From: an uncultured Bacteroidia bacterium
Lineage (GTDB): Bacteria; Bacteroidota; Bacteroidia; NS11-12g; UBA9320
NCBI GenBank assembly: GCA_905478335.1
Contig: CAJQIC010000059.1
Span: forward strand, 1-33,763
Reading direction: 5' to 3'
DNA: 33,763 nt
Shown here one piece after another: positions 24,817 to 32,489 of the stretch. Position numbers and translations under genes: made by a program. Every line of letters begins with the position of its first letter. Position 1 is the first letter of the stretch. The notes below the pieces were generated by a model that was not told the origin of the DNA, searched no databases, and worked only from the letters and a program-made list of their open reading frames with translations.

Positions 24817-25404
24817 ATGTTTTCTTTGTTTAATCGCACCGTACTTTTAGGCTTAGTTACCTTATTCCTCGGCTGCGACAAACTGCCCTCTGCGCGCGTA
24901 GCAAACACTAAATTCAAGCTGGTTAATACAAAAAAACTGTTTCAAGTTGCTGTCCCAGACTATATGTCTGAGGCAACCAACTTAAGTGACGAGGCATCAC
25001 TACAGTACCAAAGTTTGTTAAAGGAGCTTTACTTCGTTGTACTCCACGAACCAACAGACGAGTTTCAAGAAGCATTTCAAAATATTGGGATGTACGAAGA
25101 TTCTATTAGCCTCCTCGACAATTACACCAACGTGCAGTATGAATCCATTACAGACGAGATGGAAATCGCGTCGGACGTGATACGTAAATCGGTTAAAATA
25201 AATGGGTTACCCGCAAGAATAATAGCGTTTGACGCTAATGTAGAAGGCATTGATGTGCCTCTAACGTAGTATTATACCATATACGAAGGTTCGAAAAACG
25301 TATACTTAATGTTGAGTTGGACCTTAAAATCGAGGCGTAAGACCTACCTACCCATAATGGAAAAAATGTCTAAATCATTTCGATTGATGACAGACGCTCA
25401 ATAA
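24817..25404 (+). pseudogene. Lipoprotein-like gene interrupted by one in-frame TAG
   Basis: A signal peptide with lipobox-like LFLGC (Cys20) begins a protein with no family I recognise. Codon 151 (25267-25269) is TAG. The same frame continues without another stop for 44 codons to TAA (25402-25404). That extension looks coding: PLT then YYTIYEGSKNVYLMLSWT and a MEKMSKSF tail, the natural end of a small alpha/beta protein in which a strand-forming W-T block is followed by a last helix. So the intact gene was 195 residues. A single CAG-to-TAG change would explain it. It starts 9 bases after infB and may be the last gene of that operon. Confidence 0.7.
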
Positions 25405-25428
25405 ATCGGTTCTGACTATAATTTTTCA

Positions 25429-25794
25429 CTATTCTACATTCAGTACTTCGTTCGGGTCCCAATAGATTTGACTTAAGTTTTGAATTTGATTGTTTACAAT
25501 CTCCACGCCTTCATCGGTCAACAACTGCTCCATTGGAATGCCTCTAAAATGCTCCTTCCCTGTTAGCAAACCTTGACGGTTTACCACACGATGCGCCGGC
25601 AAATTATGTTCTGTTTTGTTTAAACCATTGAGCGCCCAACCTACCATTCTGCTTGACCGTGCAGCCCCTAAATATTTTGCAATTGCTCCATATGAGGTTA
25701 CCCTGCCCTTCGGTATAAGGGCGACGACTTGATACACCATTTCGAAAAATGAAATTGATTTATCATTTTCATGCAACCTTTTGTTATTAGGCAT
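25429..25794 (-). CDS. Alkyltransferase-like protein (MGMT family without the active cysteine)
   Basis: 121 residues. It has the DNA-binding domain of O6-alkylguanine-DNA alkyltransferase: IPKGRVTSYGAIAKYLG with the conserved Tyr35, the arginine finger region SSRMVG (Arg49), and the active-site box as PAHRVV (66-71), where Ala67 replaces the alkyl-accepting cysteine. Such ATL proteins cannot repair by themselves; they bind O6-alkylguanine and hand the lesion to nucleotide excision repair. I use the ATG at 25794 because the upstream one (25812) lies in a promoter -7 box. Confidence 0.88.
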   Translation of the reverse strand: MPNNKRLHENDKSISFFEMVYQVVALIPKGRVTSYGAIAKYLGAARSSRMVGWALNGLNKTEHNLPAHRVVNRQGLLTGKEHFRGIPMEQLLTDEGVEIVNNQIQNLSQIYWDPNEVLNVE

Positions 25795-25805
25795 AGTCTT
25801 TGTAA

Positions 25806-25813
25806 CAAACATA
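25806..25813 (-). promoter_or_regulatory. Promoter -7 box of the alkyltransferase-like gene
   Basis: On the minus strand TATGTTTG matches TAnnTTTG exactly, ending 11 bases before the ATG at 25794. It overlaps the longer in-frame ATG at 25812 and thus argues for the shorter protein. Confidence 0.45.
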
Positions 25814-25828
25814 AAACATATTACTCCT

Positions 25829-25836
25829 TATTTTTG
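25829..25836 (+). promoter_or_regulatory. Promoter -7 box of the tandem thioredoxin genes
   Basis: TATTTTTG matches TAnnTTTG, 25 bases before the ATG at 25862. It sits 15 bases from the divergent box at 25806-25813, so the two promoters are back to back and may compete. Confidence 0.5.
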
Positions 25837-25861
25837 TAACAACTTGAAGAGACATCGATAT

Positions 25862-27277
25862 ATGAGATTTATAAAAACAGTAGTGTTGTTATTATTTGTT
25901 GGATTAGGTTTTGCAAATGGCCAGCACAACATCAGTTTTAAAATCAACGGATTGCAAAACGGAGATGAGTGCATCCTTGCACATTATTACGCAGATCAAA
26001 ACCGGATCATCGATACAGCCCAAGTAAACGCTAACGGAGACGTTATTTTTCAAGGTCCCGACAAGCTCTTAAACGGTGTATACATTATCGTTTTGCCGCG
26101 TAAAACCTACATTGAATTTATTGTGCCAAACGACGATCAAGAATTCCAGATTACGTTTGACACTACATTAGCCCCAAGCAGTAAGTCTGTGGTAGGTTCG
26201 GTAGATAATCAGGTATTTTTTGAATTCGACAAATTTGCTATTTCACCTGGCACAAGAAAACGGGATTTAATCGCAGAGTTTAAGTCATGTGATAATCCAA
26301 CTTGTAAAAGTGATATCCGTAAAAAGATCAAAATCGTAGACAAAGAAGTAGATGATAAAAGAAAGGAATTGGTCAATAAGTACTCCGAAACCTTTACTGC
26401 TAAACTGCTGAAATCCGTATTAGATATTGAAATTCCTGAAGAAATTAAATCCGATACCACAGGAAAGAAATACGATTACTATAGAAAACATTACTGGGAT
26501 AATATTGACCTCACCGACGACGGTATGCTCCGTACACCTGTTTTTAAAGGCAAGTTAGAATACTATATCGGTAAGTTAGTTGTACAACAAGCTGATACAT
26601 TAATCCCTGCTATCGATGATTTAATTAGTCGCATAGAACAAGGGGGAGCAATGGAAATGTATAAATATGTGGTGTGGTGGAACACAAATCATCATGAAGA
26701 ATCTAAGATGATGTGCATGGATAAGGTTTTGCATCATATGGCACAAAATTATTATTGTGCTGGGAAATGTTATTGGGCTGATTCCGCTTTAGTAGCAACC
26801 ATGTGCGAACATTCCGAAAAAATTGGGCCAACAGTATGTGGTGCTGTAGCTCCTAACATGCTGTTAGCCGATACCACGTTTGCGCGTACTAACGAGTTGC
26901 ACAAAATTAAGGCCCCGGTTACCGTGGTTGTTTTTTGGGATCACCAATGCGGACACTGTAAAAAAGAAATTCCTAAACTGAAGTTAATGTATGATACCAT
27001 GAAGCAACGTGGTGTGGAAGTTTACTCGGTTTACACACAAGCAGATTGGGAAGGTTGGAAAGAGTATATCAGAGCAAACGGCCTTAACTGGTTGAATGTA
27101 ATGGATGCTTTTAATAAAGCTACCTACAGAGAGGATTACAACATTATTTCTACGCCACAAGTATATATGTTGGACGAAAACAAAAACATTCGTTTCAAGA
27201 ATCCACCTGCTGACAATGTGGGAAGAATCGCTGAAATTATGCTCGAAGAATACGAAGCAAAACAGAACCAAAAATAA
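25862..27277 (+). CDS. Exported thioredoxin-like protein, paralog 1
   Basis: 471 residues from the ATG at 25862, which begins a signal peptide (MRFIKTVVLLLFVGLGFANG); the frame extends to 25781, but that part crosses the promoter. The N-terminal ~110 residues are a beta-rich DUF4369-like domain (ISFKINGLQNGDECILAHYY, VYIIVLPRKTY). The middle ~210 residues are helical, of the DUF5106-like type (YYRKHYWDNIDLTDDGMLRTP). The C-terminal thioredoxin domain has Cys363-Gly-His-Cys366 and STPQVYMLDENK with the cis-Pro. It should act in the periplasm or be membrane-linked as a thiol-disulfide reductase of the TlpA/ResA kind. It is followed after 23 bases by a close paralog. Confidence 0.88.
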   Translation: MRFIKTVVLLLFVGLGFANGQHNISFKINGLQNGDECILAHYYADQNRIIDTAQVNANGDVIFQGPDKLLNGVYIIVLPRKTYIEFIVPNDDQEFQITFDTTLAPSSKSVVGSVDNQVFFEFDKFAISPGTRKRDLIAEFKSCDNPTCKSDIRKKIKIVDKEVDDKRKELVNKYSETFTAKLLKSVLDIEIPEEIKSDTTGKKYDYYRKHYWDNIDLTDDGMLRTPVFKGKLEYYIGKLVVQQADTLIPAIDDLISRIEQGGAMEMYKYVVWWNTNHHEESKMMCMDKVLHHMAQNYYCAGKCYWADSALVATMCEHSEKIGPTVCGAVAPNMLLADTTFARTNELHKIKAPVTVVVFWDHQCGHCKKEIPKLKLMYDTMKQRGVEVYSVYTQADWEGWKEYIRANGLNWLNVMDAFNKATYREDYNIISTPQVYMLDENKNIRFKNPPADNVGRIAEIMLEEYEAKQNQK

Positions 27278-27300
27278 CGCACTCCGATACAATCTAAACG

Positions 27301-28710
27301 ATGAGAATACCCCTAACATTTATACTTATGCTCTTCACTTCAATAGCTACGTGTTTTGGACAGCACGACATTCGATTTAAAGTTAATGGCTTAAAGCAAG
27401 GTGACGATTGCATTTTGGCACATTACTACGCTGATAAAAACAAAGTCATCGATACGGTTGCCATTAATCAAGATGGTTATGCTGTGTTTCAAGGTGAGGA
27501 AAAATTATTACATGGTGTATATATCCTCGTACTCCCAAAAAAAACATACGTCGAGCTCATCGTTCCGAAAGAAGATCAAGAGTTCACGATAGAATTAGAT
27601 ACAACCTTATCGCCCCACACAAAGAAAGCTACTGGTTCGCTTGACAATGAATTGTTTATTGAATTCGACAGATATTCTGTTGGACCAGGATCTAAAAAAA
27701 GACAGTTAATAAAAGACTATCGAAATTGTCAAGACGACTCATGCAAAGCACGTATCCGAAAAGAAGTTGATGACTTGGACAAGGAAATAGACGTAAAACG
27801 GAAGGAGATAATCGATAATTATCCAAACACGTTTACCGCTAAGCTATTTAAACCCATCTTAGAAATTGAGGTACCCGATTCCTTAAAATCAGATAATGCC
27901 AAGGCCTACATGTATTACAAAAAGCATTTCTGGGATAATTTTGATTTAACCGACGATGGCATGTTACGTACACCGATTTTTCAAGGAAAATTGGAGTACT
28001 ATATAACCAAAGTCATCTTACAAAAACCAGATACATTGATTCCAGCCATAGATGATTTATGTGCCAAAATTGAGAAAGGCGGTGCAACAGAAATGTACAA
28101 ATACGTGGTTTGGTGGAATACGAATCACCATGAAGAATCAGACCGAATATGTATGGACAAGGTACTTTACCATCTTGCTGCAAACTATTACCTTAAAGGC
28201 AAATGCGAATGGGCCGACTCAAGTACAATAGCCAACATGACTGATTATGTTAAAAAAGCAAAACGTATACAATGTGGTTTAGTGGCACCCAATATGACCT
28301 TAGTTGATACCACGTATTTGCGTAAGTATGAACTTCACAAAATAAATAAGCCAGTTACGATTGTTGTTTTTTGGTCGCACACTTGTGGACATTGCAAGGA
28401 AGAAATTCCAATAATTCAAGAAATGTATGATACCCTAAAGCAAAGCGGCGTTGAAATATACGCTGTGTATACGGGCTCAGATGTTGACGGTTGGAAAGAA
28501 TATATTCGAAAAAACAAACTGACTTGGATCAACCTAGTAGACGCCTATAACAACTCGACATATAAAAAGGATTACAATCAAGTCAAAACGCCTGAGGTGT
28601 ATATGCTCGACGAAAACAAAGTAATACGTTATAAAAACCCGCCGGCTCAAAACATTGGCAAAATTGCAGAGATGATGTTAGAAGAATATGGAAAACGCCA
28701 AGCTGAATAA
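27301..28710 (+). CDS. Exported thioredoxin-like protein, paralog 2
   Basis: 469 residues with the same three-part layout as its upstream neighbour: signal peptide (ending CFGQ), DUF4369-like domain, helical DUF5106-like middle, and thioredoxin domain with Cys362-Gly-His-Cys365 and KTPEVYMLDENK. The two proteins align over their full length with hardly any gaps and share long identical blocks such as MYKYVVWWNTNHHEES and DDGMLRTP. Conservation is high in the middle and the thioredoxin domain and lower in the signal peptide, as expected of a tandem duplication. The gene is probably co-transcribed with paralog 1 and ends 4 bases before the convergent small outer-membrane protein gene. Confidence 0.88.
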   Translation: MRIPLTFILMLFTSIATCFGQHDIRFKVNGLKQGDDCILAHYYADKNKVIDTVAINQDGYAVFQGEEKLLHGVYILVLPKKTYVELIVPKEDQEFTIELDTTLSPHTKKATGSLDNELFIEFDRYSVGPGSKKRQLIKDYRNCQDDSCKARIRKEVDDLDKEIDVKRKEIIDNYPNTFTAKLFKPILEIEVPDSLKSDNAKAYMYYKKHFWDNFDLTDDGMLRTPIFQGKLEYYITKVILQKPDTLIPAIDDLCAKIEKGGATEMYKYVVWWNTNHHEESDRICMDKVLYHLAANYYLKGKCEWADSSTIANMTDYVKKAKRIQCGLVAPNMTLVDTTYLRKYELHKINKPVTIVVFWSHTCGHCKEEIPIIQEMYDTLKQSGVEIYAVYTGSDVDGWKEYIRKNKLTWINLVDAYNNSTYKKDYNQVKTPEVYMLDENKVIRYKNPPAQNIGKIAEMMLEEYGKRQAE

Positions 28711-28714
28711 TTTC

Positions 28715-29350
28715 TTAAGAATTATTTCTTCTGGTTTGAACCTGTTTGTACAATTCACCGGCATAAAGCGCTAAACCTAAATTGTAGTAAGATCCGCTTA
28801 AAACGGAAAAAGATTTTCCTAAACTTAGCCTTACCCCCATTCCCGCTTTTACGCCAAACCAATCTGTAAATAAAAAAACAGCATTGGCGCCTATTTCAAT
28901 AGGAACAACTGGCTTTTTCCTTACAACTGATAGGTCTCTGTTCACGCTTTCTGTATACTTGTTTTGTCCGATGCCCAATTGAATTGGGTAACTCAAAACC
29001 CAACGATTTCTTCTAAGAAACGTGTACTCGGTTTGCAGTCCAAAATACTTTAGATCGCTGGTTTCCAATAATGTGTCCCCATCATTTCTGTAAGTAACAT
29101 TAACGGCAGGTAAAGGCATAAAGTTATAGGCCGCTTCGAACCGAATTTTCTGGTTAAACTCTACTCCCGTAAATACACGAACCGTTTTATATGGATCACC
29201 TGAAACTGTGGTCGTTTTACTGTTCAAACCAAACACCCATCTAGGTTTAAAGGTCAATGCGTGTTTTACACTGTCCTTCACCTGTGCTTCAATCGTTGGA
29301 ACGCCAACAGATAATATCAAAGCAATTATGATTAGATATCGCCGTATCAT
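28715..29350 (-). CDS. Small outer-membrane beta-barrel protein, unknown role
   Basis: 211 residues. Signal peptide about 1-22 (IEAQ). The mature chain alternates hydrophobic and polar residues in strands typical of an 8-10 strand barrel (KPRWVFGLNSKT, VRVFTGVEFNQKIRFEAAYNF, YFGLQTEYTFLRRNRWVLSYPIQLGIG, GVKAGMGVRLSLG, YYNLGLALYAGELY). No family can be named beyond the outer-membrane porin-like superfamily. It is convergent with the thioredoxin pair and divergent from the MBOAT gene. Confidence 0.65.
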   Translation of the reverse strand: MIRRYLIIIALILSVGVPTIEAQVKDSVKHALTFKPRWVFGLNSKTTTVSGDPYKTVRVFTGVEFNQKIRFEAAYNFMPLPAVNVTYRNDGDTLLETSDLKYFGLQTEYTFLRRNRWVLSYPIQLGIGQNKYTESVNRDLSVVRKKPVVPIEIGANAVFLFTDWFGVKAGMGVRLSLGKSFSVLSGSYYNLGLALYAGELYKQVQTRRNNS

Positions 29351-29362
29351 GGGTGTTTTAAA

Positions 29363-29370
29363 TATTTTTG
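29363..29370 (+). promoter_or_regulatory. Promoter -7 box deciding the MBOAT start
   Basis: TATTTTTG matches TAnnTTTG. The longest open frame starts at TTG 29368, inside the box, which cannot be transcribed from this promoter. The TTG at 29389, 18 bases downstream, fits. Confidence 0.5.
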
Positions 29371-29388
29371 CAAGTAACAGAAAAGACT

Positions 29389-30804
29389 TTGCTATTTAAT
29401 TCAGTTGCCTTCTTCATTTTTCTACCGGTAGTCGTAGTACTGTACTATTTCCTACCTCAAAAATATCGATGGGTAATTCTTTTGACAGCGAGTTACTTCT
29501 TTTACGGCTCTTGGAAAATTGAATTTCTCAGCCTTATCATGTTCTCAACGCTGGTGGATTTTTACGCCGCACAAGCACTACACCGACAAAAAATAAAATG
29601 GCGCAGAAACATACTGTTAGGTGTAAGTCTTACCGCTAACCTCGGTTTACTGTTTGCGTTTAAATATCTCGTACTGTTTCTACCAAGTGTAGACCCTATG
29701 ATTGCCAATATTTATACGGTCGATCATCCATTTCTTGGATTTTTACTGCAAGGCGTATATTTCTCGATTCCTGTTGGTATTTCGTTTTATACTTTTCAAA
29801 CACTGAGTTATACGCTCGACGTGTACCACAATAGAATTGAACCGGAGAAACATCTGGGTCATTTTGCGCTTTTTGTTTCATTTTTCCCGCAGTTGGTCGC
29901 CGGACCAATTGAGCGGTTCTCGCGTTTGATGCCGCAACTCAAGACGAAACATATTGTTTCTTATGCGCGGTTCCAACAAGCCTTCCGTTTAATGCTTTAT
30001 GGTTTCTTTATCAAGATGTGCATTGCCGATAATTTGTCTCCTTTGGTAGATGCCGTTTATGACAACCCCTCCAACTATGCGCAGTGGAGCACTTGGTTCG
30101 GAACTTTCGCTTTTGGGCTTCAGATATATACGGACTTTGCAGGATATTCTTTAATCGCCCAAGGTGCAGCATTGTGCCTGGGTATAAGCCTAATGGACAA
30201 TTTCAAGACACCTTATTTCAGTACCAGTATCGGTGAGTTTTGGAACCGCTGGCACATTTCCCTTTCAACTTGGTTTAGAGATTACGTGTATTTGCCTTTG
30301 GGTGGAAATCGCGTGTCATTAATAAGATGGGTCGTTAACATATTGGCTGTCTTTATTATCAGTGGCTTCTGGCACGGTGCGAACTATACCTTTTTAATTT
30401 GGGGTGCGATCCATGGTATGTTATACTTGGTAGAAAGGTTGATCAATGCCAATAAGCGCTTACCTCAAACTCGGTTGGTTTTGTTTGCAGGAGGAATAGC
30501 CATTTTTATTAGCGTTAATATAGCATGGCTGTTTTTCAGGATTGATAGTTTAGAACAGATACCTGAGCATGTCAACGCACTTTTCCATACTGAAGGCGTG
30601 CAAAATTTGACCCTGTCTATCCCAATAATAACAATGCTATTCACCTTTGTTCTAGCCGAAATTATGACGTACAACAGCCGTTTTGATCAATTGTTAAGCA
30701 AGCTTCCTACTGCTGTTCGGTGGTTGATTTATGCAGGTTTATTCTGGTGTATTGCAGCTTGGGCAGGGGTAACCAATCATCCTTTTATCTATTTTCAATT
30801 CTAA
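29389..30804 (+). CDS. MBOAT-family O-acyltransferase (AlgI-like)
   Basis: 471 residues, many transmembrane helices. I place the start at TTG 29389 because the protein then opens LLFNSVAFFIFLPVV, the standard MLFNSxxFxxFxPxV opening of AlgI-like proteins, and because of the promoter at 29363-29370. Family motifs: FPQLVAGPIERFSRLMPQL, FWNRWHISLSTWFRDYVYLPLGGNR (His289) and SGFWHGANYTFLIWG with the catalytic His329. It would move acyl (usually acetyl) groups across the membrane onto a polysaccharide or lipid. Its stop overlaps the start of the SGNH-like partner (TAATG), the typical AlgI plus AlgX/AlgJ-like or DltB plus DltD arrangement. The acceptor is not indicated by neighbours. Confidence 0.9.
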   Translation: MLFNSVAFFIFLPVVVVLYYFLPQKYRWVILLTASYFFYGSWKIEFLSLIMFSTLVDFYAAQALHRQKIKWRRNILLGVSLTANLGLLFAFKYLVLFLPSVDPMIANIYTVDHPFLGFLLQGVYFSIPVGISFYTFQTLSYTLDVYHNRIEPEKHLGHFALFVSFFPQLVAGPIERFSRLMPQLKTKHIVSYARFQQAFRLMLYGFFIKMCIADNLSPLVDAVYDNPSNYAQWSTWFGTFAFGLQIYTDFAGYSLIAQGAALCLGISLMDNFKTPYFSTSIGEFWNRWHISLSTWFRDYVYLPLGGNRVSLIRWVVNILAVFIISGFWHGANYTFLIWGAIHGMLYLVERLINANKRLPQTRLVLFAGGIAIFISVNIAWLFFRIDSLEQIPEHVNALFHTEGVQNLTLSIPIITMLFTFVLAEIMTYNSRFDQLLSKLPTAVRWLIYAGLFWCIAAWAGVTNHPFIYFQF

Positions 30805-31832
30805 TGGGTCAGGAAATCAAACATATCTTAAGTAAGGGGCTTGTTCGACTGATTTCGATTGGGTTGCTTGCCGTTGGTTTCAACCAATTATACACCACCT
30901 ATTTCTTGGAGGCAGATCTAGACGATCATGGCCCTATGTTATTGGAACTCAATAAAATTGCCGACACCAGTGATGTAATCTACTTTGGAGAAAGTTCAAA
31001 CTTCACTACCCATCCTGATGACTATAACACTTTACGCATTAGCGATAATATAGCTGTTAAACATCCGAACTATTCGTTTGGCACAATCAATCATGGCGCC
31101 TATCATGTTGGTATGTTTTTACCGCTGGTTAAGCAAGTTCAAACAACTAAAGAACCAAAAACGATTATCGTTACCATGAACCTAAGAACTTTTAATCAAG
31201 ACGTTATTTATGGTCCAAGTGAAGCTAACTTAAGGCTTGCAAGTCGATTTTATCAACCTACATTACCGATACTCAACAAAGTTTTCGCTTCGCTTAATCA
31301 TTACGACAATCGTTCAGGACATGAGAGAGACCTACTAAAATGGAAGGCCTGGACTTACGATACTTTAGTGAGTACTGATGATTCTGTGCATTTCAAAGTC
31401 AATACAATAAGACGGTGGTGCGAGGTACCCAAATTTTTAGATAGTGCCGGTGTTCAAGACAACGCCAAAAGACAATTAGCAGACCAGTATATTAAAGCCT
31501 ATGCTTTTCAAATCGACGATAGTAATCCTATGGTTCAGGAATTTGACGAATTACTGCAAGTAGCTCAACAAAAGAACATGCGGGTTGTGTTTAACCTTAT
31601 TCCAGAAAATGTAGAAGACGCGGCATACTATATTGGAGATAATTTGGTTTGGCTTATGCAAACCAACCGTGACTTTTTAGTTGAGCGGTACACCAATCTT
31701 GGCGCCACAGTGGTTGACAACCTTGAGCTGTTGCCAAGTAAACACTTTCTTGATCGCGCGGTAATACCCCAGGAGCACTACGATGCTAAAGGTCGTGAGC
31801 TAGTTGGGTTACAGGTAGCGCAAGTATTGTAA
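30804..31832 (+). CDS. SGNH-like partner protein of the MBOAT acyltransferase (DltD/AlgX-like role)
   Basis: 342 residues from the ATG overlapping the MBOAT stop; the frame runs further upstream only through the MBOAT gene. One N-terminal transmembrane helix (about 11-27) leaves the rest outside the cytoplasm. The body starts with DVIYFGESSNF (Ser64 or Ser65 of a GxS block), followed by TINHGAYH and, near the end, PQEHYDAKGRELV, in the order of SGNH/GDSL-fold block I, block III and the terminal His. The match is distant. Translational coupling makes a joint O-acylation system likely: the MBOAT protein passes the acyl group and this protein transfers it to the extracellular acceptor. Confidence 0.65.
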   Translation: MGQEIKHILSKGLVRLISIGLLAVGFNQLYTTYFLEADLDDHGPMLLELNKIADTSDVIYFGESSNFTTHPDDYNTLRISDNIAVKHPNYSFGTINHGAYHVGMFLPLVKQVQTTKEPKTIIVTMNLRTFNQDVIYGPSEANLRLASRFYQPTLPILNKVFASLNHYDNRSGHERDLLKWKAWTYDTLVSTDDSVHFKVNTIRRWCEVPKFLDSAGVQDNAKRQLADQYIKAYAFQIDDSNPMVQEFDELLQVAQQKNMRVVFNLIPENVEDAAYYIGDNLVWLMQTNRDFLVERYTNLGATVVDNLELLPSKHFLDRAVIPQEHYDAKGRELVGLQVAQVL

Positions 31833-31850
31833 AGCGTGTTTGTTAAAACC

Positions 31851-32384
31851 TTATTCAGTCGGCTTTTCTTCACCTGAATCGGTAGCGTCTGTGCTTTCAG
31901 TTTCGGCTGAATCAGTAGTTGTATCGTCATCACCATCTACCAAATCCGTAACCTTTTCTTTCACGTCGTGAGCAACATCTTCAACCTTCGTTTTGATTTT
32001 GTCACCAACCTCTTTGGCATCCTCAAGTAGCTCGCCAGCCTCTTCCTTTATCTCATCAATTACTTCCGACGCTTTGGCTTTGATTTTGCCACCAACTTCT
32101 TTGGCGTCTTCCATCATTTCACCAGCCTCTTCCTTAACTTCAGCAACAACTTCCTTGGCTTTTGCACTTACTTTATCCGCCACCTCCGCAGCCTCTGTCT
32201 TCAACTTTGATGTTGCTTCCGCTGCATCCTTGGCCATCTCATCGGCTTTTATTTTTGCCTTTTCACCAAACTCCTTCCCCTTTTCAATTGCAGCGTCCGC
32301 AATCACTTCTGCCTTTTGGCTCACGTCGTCCACTGTTTCCTTGGCTTTACCAAATAGATTTTTTAAAAAACTTGAAATTCCCAT
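31851..32384 (-). CDS. LEA-like / YtxH-like amphipathic repeat protein
   Basis: 177 residues from the ATG at 32384, where MGISSFLKNLFGKAKE begins; the frame extends 9 codons more. It is almost entirely charged amphipathic helix, dense in A, E, K and D. A 29-residue unit occurs twice in tandem (74-101 and 103-130: EVxxEVKEEAGExxEDAKEVG) after weaker 11-residue-like repeats. The tail (150-177) is acidic and disordered, rich in D, T, S and E. This resembles late-embryogenesis-abundant or YtxH/apolipoprotein-type stress proteins. There is no signal peptide. A protective role in stress is a guess from composition. Confidence 0.65.
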   Translation of the reverse strand: MGISSFLKNLFGKAKETVDDVSQKAEVIADAAIEKGKEFGEKAKIKADEMAKDAAEATSKLKTEAAEVADKVSAKAKEVVAEVKEEAGEMMEDAKEVGGKIKAKASEVIDEIKEEAGELLEDAKEVGDKIKTKVEDVAHDVKEKVTDLVDGDDDTTTDSAETESTDATDSGEEKPTE

Positions 32385-32432
32385 ATCTATAATACCGTTT
32401 TTGAGTCCCACAAGTTACAAATCCCTAAATGA

Positions 32433-32465
32433 TTTGGCAAGAAACGCCCCCTTATCATACCTTTG
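32433..32465 (+). promoter_or_regulatory. Promoter of trhO
   Basis: The -33 element TTTG (32433-32436) and -7 box TACCTTTG (32458-32465), 21 bases apart, match the Bacteroidota consensus in both parts. The ATG of trhO follows 24 bases after the -7 box. Confidence 0.7.
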
Positions 32466-32489
32466 CACTTCCATTAAAAAGGGTGTAAC

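Noticed and set aside
13263-25404. Alternative genetic code (TGA or TAG read as sense)
   Set aside because: TGA and TAG end intact genes here, such as the DUF4197 gene (TGA) and the integrase (TAG).
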